From Hyposmocoma kahamanoa (Eukaryota; Arthropoda; Insecta; Lepidoptera; Cosmopterigidae): a stretch of 64,000 nucleotides of DNA. The translations under genes and the position numbers were made by a program. The notes under the pieces were generated by a model that made no database searches, was not told the origin of the DNA, and was given only the letters and a program-made list of their open reading frames with translations. Below are positions 54,201-60,200 of this stretch, piece by piece (positions within the stretch are counted from its first letter, which is position 1; each line of letters begins with the position of its first letter). The stretch is taken from contig NW_020653726.1 of NCBI RefSeq assembly GCF_003589595.1, positions 16,355,486-16,419,485 of the forward strand, read 5' to 3'.

Positions 54201-57200
54201 TAATACTTACAAAACCAACACAAAATCCGTAAAAATACCTATCACAATAATATCACATTTACAAGAAAACTTATTTTAATAAAGGGCCTTGTAGATGTCA
54301 AAATACTAAAAGATTTTAATATTTGGTTTCTAAAATATTATTAGTTACTATTTTCCGTTCCATATTGGTAACACAGTTCTGTCTGTAGCACATACTTTCT
54401 GGCGTGACACTGACGACGGGTCTTTGCCCCTACCATGATTTTTTACTAACATTTATCACTATTATGTTAATATTGAGACTTAATCGTGTACAAGTATATT
54501 ATTATTTACCTCGAAGTTTCGGACGTGTTGCACCGTCTATGGTCTGAAGGGATTCCCTTCGAGACCACAGACGTTGCAACAAATCCTTGAGAAAATTGTC
54601 ACTAGCAATTGTAGACAAGATGTCTATAACGACGTTTATTATCAGCAGAGCTCCTTGTGAAACAGTTCATCCAGGGAAGTACTGCCACCTTACCTATTTC
54701 TGCCACCAAGCAGTAATGTGAGCATTACTGCGTTTCGGTTTTGAAGGGCAAGGGTGCTGGTGAAATTACAGGCACATAAGACTATTTAACTTAGGCACGT
54801 CTCAGGGTGATGGGCGCATAGGCAGTGCATCTCAGATCTTTGAGATTTAAAGCTCTGAGTGGCACTGCAACTGTTATGGACAGTCGTGTCGTACACCATC
54901 AGGCGCACGACTTGTTCGTTCCATAACTTAGTATCGTAAAAAAGACGGAAAATACTCATATTGCTGAATAGAGAATAATCGACTCTATCTCGTACAATGT
55001 AAACCGTTGTAAGCTCAGTCAGCTGTCACCATGGGACCTGTGGCCCAACGGTCACGTTTTAGAATCGCTTTTACTACACGAGAACGTATACTAACTACAC
55101 TTTCACGGAATTTATCGGTAGCACGTATCCCCACGAATCACTCACGTTAACTCGATAGGGATTCCTTTCTTAATAAGTATTAGGTACCTGATTATTATCT
55201 TAACCTATTATCTTGATAAGTCAATTCATATTATTTTAATTATACTGTTTTTAGTAACTTAAAAATATAAATAACACCATTAGTATTACAAAAAAGCTCT
55301 GTAATTTTTATGATTATTTACAAATGATACCTAAATATAGTGATCAAATAATAACATATGATATTAAATGGAAGAACGCATAGTTCGGAGTGTAAGTTGA
55401 ATGTCAAACGTTATATTTTGACATTTTGACACTTCACTAATATTGAAAATGAAAGGATATATTTTTATAAATTGTACAGAATATTTGTGACAATTTTATT
55501 CACTGGCACTGGCGATGATCGCTGTTATTTTTATCCTGTAATAATTTATATCCAATGCGTTTACAATAGCAGTATATCATACGTAAAGTATATCATAGTT
55601 TAATATAGTTAATTGTTGTATAATCTATCGCCTCTAGCGATCACAAGACGTAAAATTTTGTATTCAAATATTTTACGAAAAAACTCATGGTAGGTACTCT
55701 AAGATACAATGTTAGGATGTAGGAATTTAATGCTGTAGAGTAAGTCAATGTAGGGCGCAGTAGTGTAGTCACTAATATGTAACATCATATACGTGTATTC
55801 AAACGCATTGCATACTTAGGTATATATGCATAATGTGTCTCTAACAGACAACACATGTTTCTATTTACGAGGACCAGTTTACGATTTAACGGTCTCAGTA
55901 TGTTGTATTTAAAATATGTAATGATGCTTGGAATTGTAAAAGGTCTTTGTTTTTATTATGTGTTACACACCGTATGTGACATAAATTTTAACATAGTATT
56001 AATAATAACAACGCACACACTTATAGACATGAGAGGAATAAATGTAGGCCATACAAATATTTTTCCCGGTCTGGGATTCGAACCTGGGACCTCTGCGTGG
56101 TATACCAGCATGGTAACCGTTCGGCCAAGGAAACACTTACATGTTATTGAATAATAAAAATAAGGCCTTGCGTGTACTTAATTGTTACTTAAAATTGATG
56201 AATTACGGAAGTAGAGTAAGAATCTGTAAAGTTAAATGTTTTCATAAGATTTACTAATTTTTTATTTAGAAAATAAAAGATGCAGTACTACCTACTACAG
56301 TGCTCCGGCGTGGCAACTATAGGGCGACGTACCTTGGAGTGCCGAGGTCGCTCCCCGAAATCTTCAGCAAACCGAGTAGGTTGTTGAGATTCCTGGAGGA
56401 GCTTGGGTGGCATGAGTTGGACCCTGCACCCACCACACGAAAAATAGGCGCCTTGACGTCGAGTTGCGGACACCAGCTCGTTACACCAAGTACCAAGTAC
56501 CAAAAGATGGAATTCCACGTGAACGCGTTTTCATGTAATTTCGCACTCAGTTTAGTAACAATAACTACAGTTAAATATGCATTAATAACTGAGGTAGAAT
56601 GATAAGAACGAAGTTAGATAGTGTTGAAATAATACTTTTTAGTGATAACAAATATTATTGAGTAAGAATGTCCAATGTCGAAGTTAAGCACTGGTAACCT
56701 TATGGTATAACTTGTTGCCTCTGAAGCAGAGGCCGCGGCTTCGAATCCGGGCTTGCACCTGTGAGTTTCGGAATTTATATACAAAGTTTAATTTGAAATT
56801 AACCATGAGCTTTTCGGTGCACGAAAACACCTTGTGAAACCTGCATATTGAAGAAGGTTCGCAACCCTAGGAAAATGTGTGAACTCTCTAACTTTTATTG
56901 AGCCAGTGTGACAGTCTATGGCCTAAACCCTCGCCAAAGAGATCTGTGCCCAGCAGTGGCTCGCATAAATGGGTTAATGGCGAGTAAGAATGCTGTTACG
57001 CTTGTTAGGTGTATTTTTTTAAATACTCAATGTGTTTTGTTGTCACCCAACAGATATATATACTTTATTGCAATTCCCCGTACTATCTATCTAAGCAACA
57101 AAATGAACTCCAGGGCATTTACTAGAACACCCAGCCCCCAATTTAGAAAAGTACATTTCCAAAGTGAGTTCTACCAGGAATTGAATCATCACAGAGGTCA

Positions 57201-60200
57201 TCAAACTTAATAAAGTACAAATTTAGCTAAATCTGAATCTTTTTCTGTACCACATAATGCAATAAATGATAGGACTATGACTATCTCGGGAGATTGCTTA
57301 TCAAATAGCTATTGTGAAAATTTTCGTCTGCATGTCGCAACGATTGAGACATTGCCCGGCTTACAGGAGGCAGGTCATACAAATTTTGGATGAGGCGAAT
57401 TGAAGCAATCGCGGGCGATAGGCAATGACTTGATCTTAATGTAACTTACATGGGGCACACTGAAAGTTTTGCACTTTTGTCTATAATAACTAATTCAATT
57501 CCGAAAAGTATATTTTTTTAAATAGGACTTAATTGACTTATTTATAAAAAAAATTGCTGGGGAATAATTGGTCAATATATTTTATTAGACATCTATCTAA
57601 AGCGAAAAGATTATAGAGCAACGTTTTTCTATGATTTTAAGAGTGTTTTTCTCCTCAAGATTGTGCCGCTCGACTTCAAAATGCTTTTGGGAGGAAAGTA
57701 CCTCATTTATGTACTGTGATGGACATGCGGAATTTGAGCATGGACAGGTTTTATCTGAATGATGTGATTCGTGAAGGCCGTCCTTCAACAGCGACTAACG
57801 GCGAAAACGTGGCCACTGTAAAACATTTTTTTGTACAATACCGACGTATCACGTATGAAATGATTTGAGAACATCTGGGGATCGGTATGAGTGAGATCCA
57901 GAAAATTTTATACGAAGTATTACTTGGTACTCGGTGCAACGGGCTGGTGTCCGCAACTCGACGACAAAGCGCCTATTTTGCGTGAGGTGGGTGCAGGGTC
58001 CTACTTGTGCCACCCAAGCTTCTCCAGGAATCTCAGCAACCTCCTCGGTTGGCTGAAGATTTCGGGAAGCGGCACTCCAAGATACTTCACCCTTAGTTAG
58101 AGTTAGGGCGGTAGTTAGAGTGTGAAGCTCTTGCTTTTTAAGTTTGATTAATTTTCGAGATAGACTGGCGTGGAGCGTCGGGAGTGCTTCCTTCTCCTGT
58201 CTACAAACCGTAAAGGTTGACCATGTGTTATTTTGAGAAGATTTTGTACCTTTGTATAAAGTCGTTCTTGACCATTGGTAGGGGAGAGACACTATGGTTT
58301 CTGGTCCTACAGCGTCCGTCTCCGACCCTTTCCTGGCTAGTTTATCTGTTGCGTCATTGCCACGTGAGCCGCTGTGTCCTTTAATCCACTGTAGAGTTAC
58401 GTGGTTACATACCTCCATGAGTGTTTGATGGAATTCGTAAGTGAGCCCCGAGTTTATGTTATAGCTGTTCAGTTCGGTACACCAAGTATTAAATGTTAGG
58501 AAACTTTTTTGACGTTGGATCCCCCATGAACTGACGCCAGAATAAAAACGAACAAGTGTTGAATAATGCTCTAAGATGTTGCTTAGGTACGATCACGGTA
58601 ATTTGAATGCTGCTTATGATATCTTCACGGTAGACGAAAAGTGGATTTATTGTTTTGAACCAGAAAAAAAACAGCAATCTTATGAATGGGTGTTCGAAAG
58701 CGATAACAGACCGACAAAATTGAAGCAGGCGAGGAACATAGGTAAAAAAATTATTCCGTTTTTTTTTCTCGCATGAATCCCGTTAGTATAATCTCGCTTG
58801 AAGATTAGAGGTGTGGTAATGCTGAATGGTACACCACCATTTCTTTACCATCGTCCTACAAAAAGTCGGAGGGAGACGATCAAGAAGCCGCAACCTATTT
58901 ATCCACGACATCGCTTCTTCGCACACAGCCAACAAAACCTACATTCAGTAGCTCTAGAGCTGCCATCATTTCTATTTCTGGCAGTTGTGACCATGCGAAA
59001 TTTTTCATCGTCATCCCACTTTTTTGTCACTTCTTTCTTTGGTTCCTGGCCACTTGCTTTGAAATTTTGAATCGTTCCTAAATTCCTTTTTATTCTTCGT
59101 CACTTACGTTTCTTCTTTCCATCGCCACTCTCTATTGTGCTCGACCACACTTAGGATTCTGACCAGTTAAATGACGTACCTAACTGCTTGTAAAGCATAT
59201 TATTTCTAGAAATTACAGGCTTGTTTGGGGTAAGGTTCCATTTTACTTCTTTAATTACGTCCGCGTGACACAGTAACGTAACTCCATTTTTGAAGACTAC
59301 CGGTTGTCGGTAAAATTACAGGCACATACAGCATGTCAACTTTGTCTCAGGGTGACGGGTGCAGTAGCATTGCCAGGTCAATTTAGGGCTCTAAGTGGCA
59401 CTGCAACAGTTATTAATAGGCGTTTCACTTACCACCAACTTTTAGCAGCGATGCAAATGTGATGCAGTAACGATGCAGTTGCTAATGGTCTATCTTTACA
59501 CACACGCGCGATATTAAGCAGCGATGCAAACGCGATGCAAGCGCGCTACTGCATCGATACAAACGCGTGATTGCATCGCTACACTTGTGATTTATAAGCG
59601 ATTGCATCGATGCAATTACGCGTTTGTATCTGTAGGGTATCGACATAATGTACCTTACACAATAGACAATATGTTACACTGCGGTCCGCCGTACCCGCCA
59701 TGATGATACAAGAGAGTGGCGTGAGCGGGCGTGGATCGCACGTATACGTGAAGCAAACAAACGTTGTATCATCGACCTATCGATGCAATCGCGCGTTTGT
59801 ATCGTTGCAATCGCGCGTTTGCATCGTTGCAATCGCCTATAAATCGCAAGTGTATCGATGCAATCGTGCGTTTCACGAACGCGCGTTTGAATTATAAAAT
59901 TTCATACATAACATTACATACATTTTGTTTCATGTAGTTCGTTTTATTTTTATGATATTTATGTAGAATATTTTTAATAGTGAATGTAGTCGTAAGAATT
60001 TAATTAAGAAGGTAACATATGAATAAGAGTGAATGACGAGAGTGAAGGAGAGGAATGAGTAAGTGAGAGAATGAAGAGGAAGAACGGTTGTTGGAAAGTA
60101 GTGAGACGGCAGAGAGAGATTTTGGTTTACGAGTGTGGCTCACGTTTTTTGTAAAAAATTATAAGAAAATAAAAAGAATTGACGAGGCAAATTTTACGAA

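Noticed and set aside
57849..58418. 189-codon minus-strand open frame
   Set aside because: It starts with a real RNase H segment of a LINE but runs past the element's 3' end into mariner sequence; it is transposon debris, not a host gene.
58798..59070. 90-codon plus-strand frame
   Set aside because: Out-of-frame reading over the end of the mariner pseudogene and unidentified sequence.
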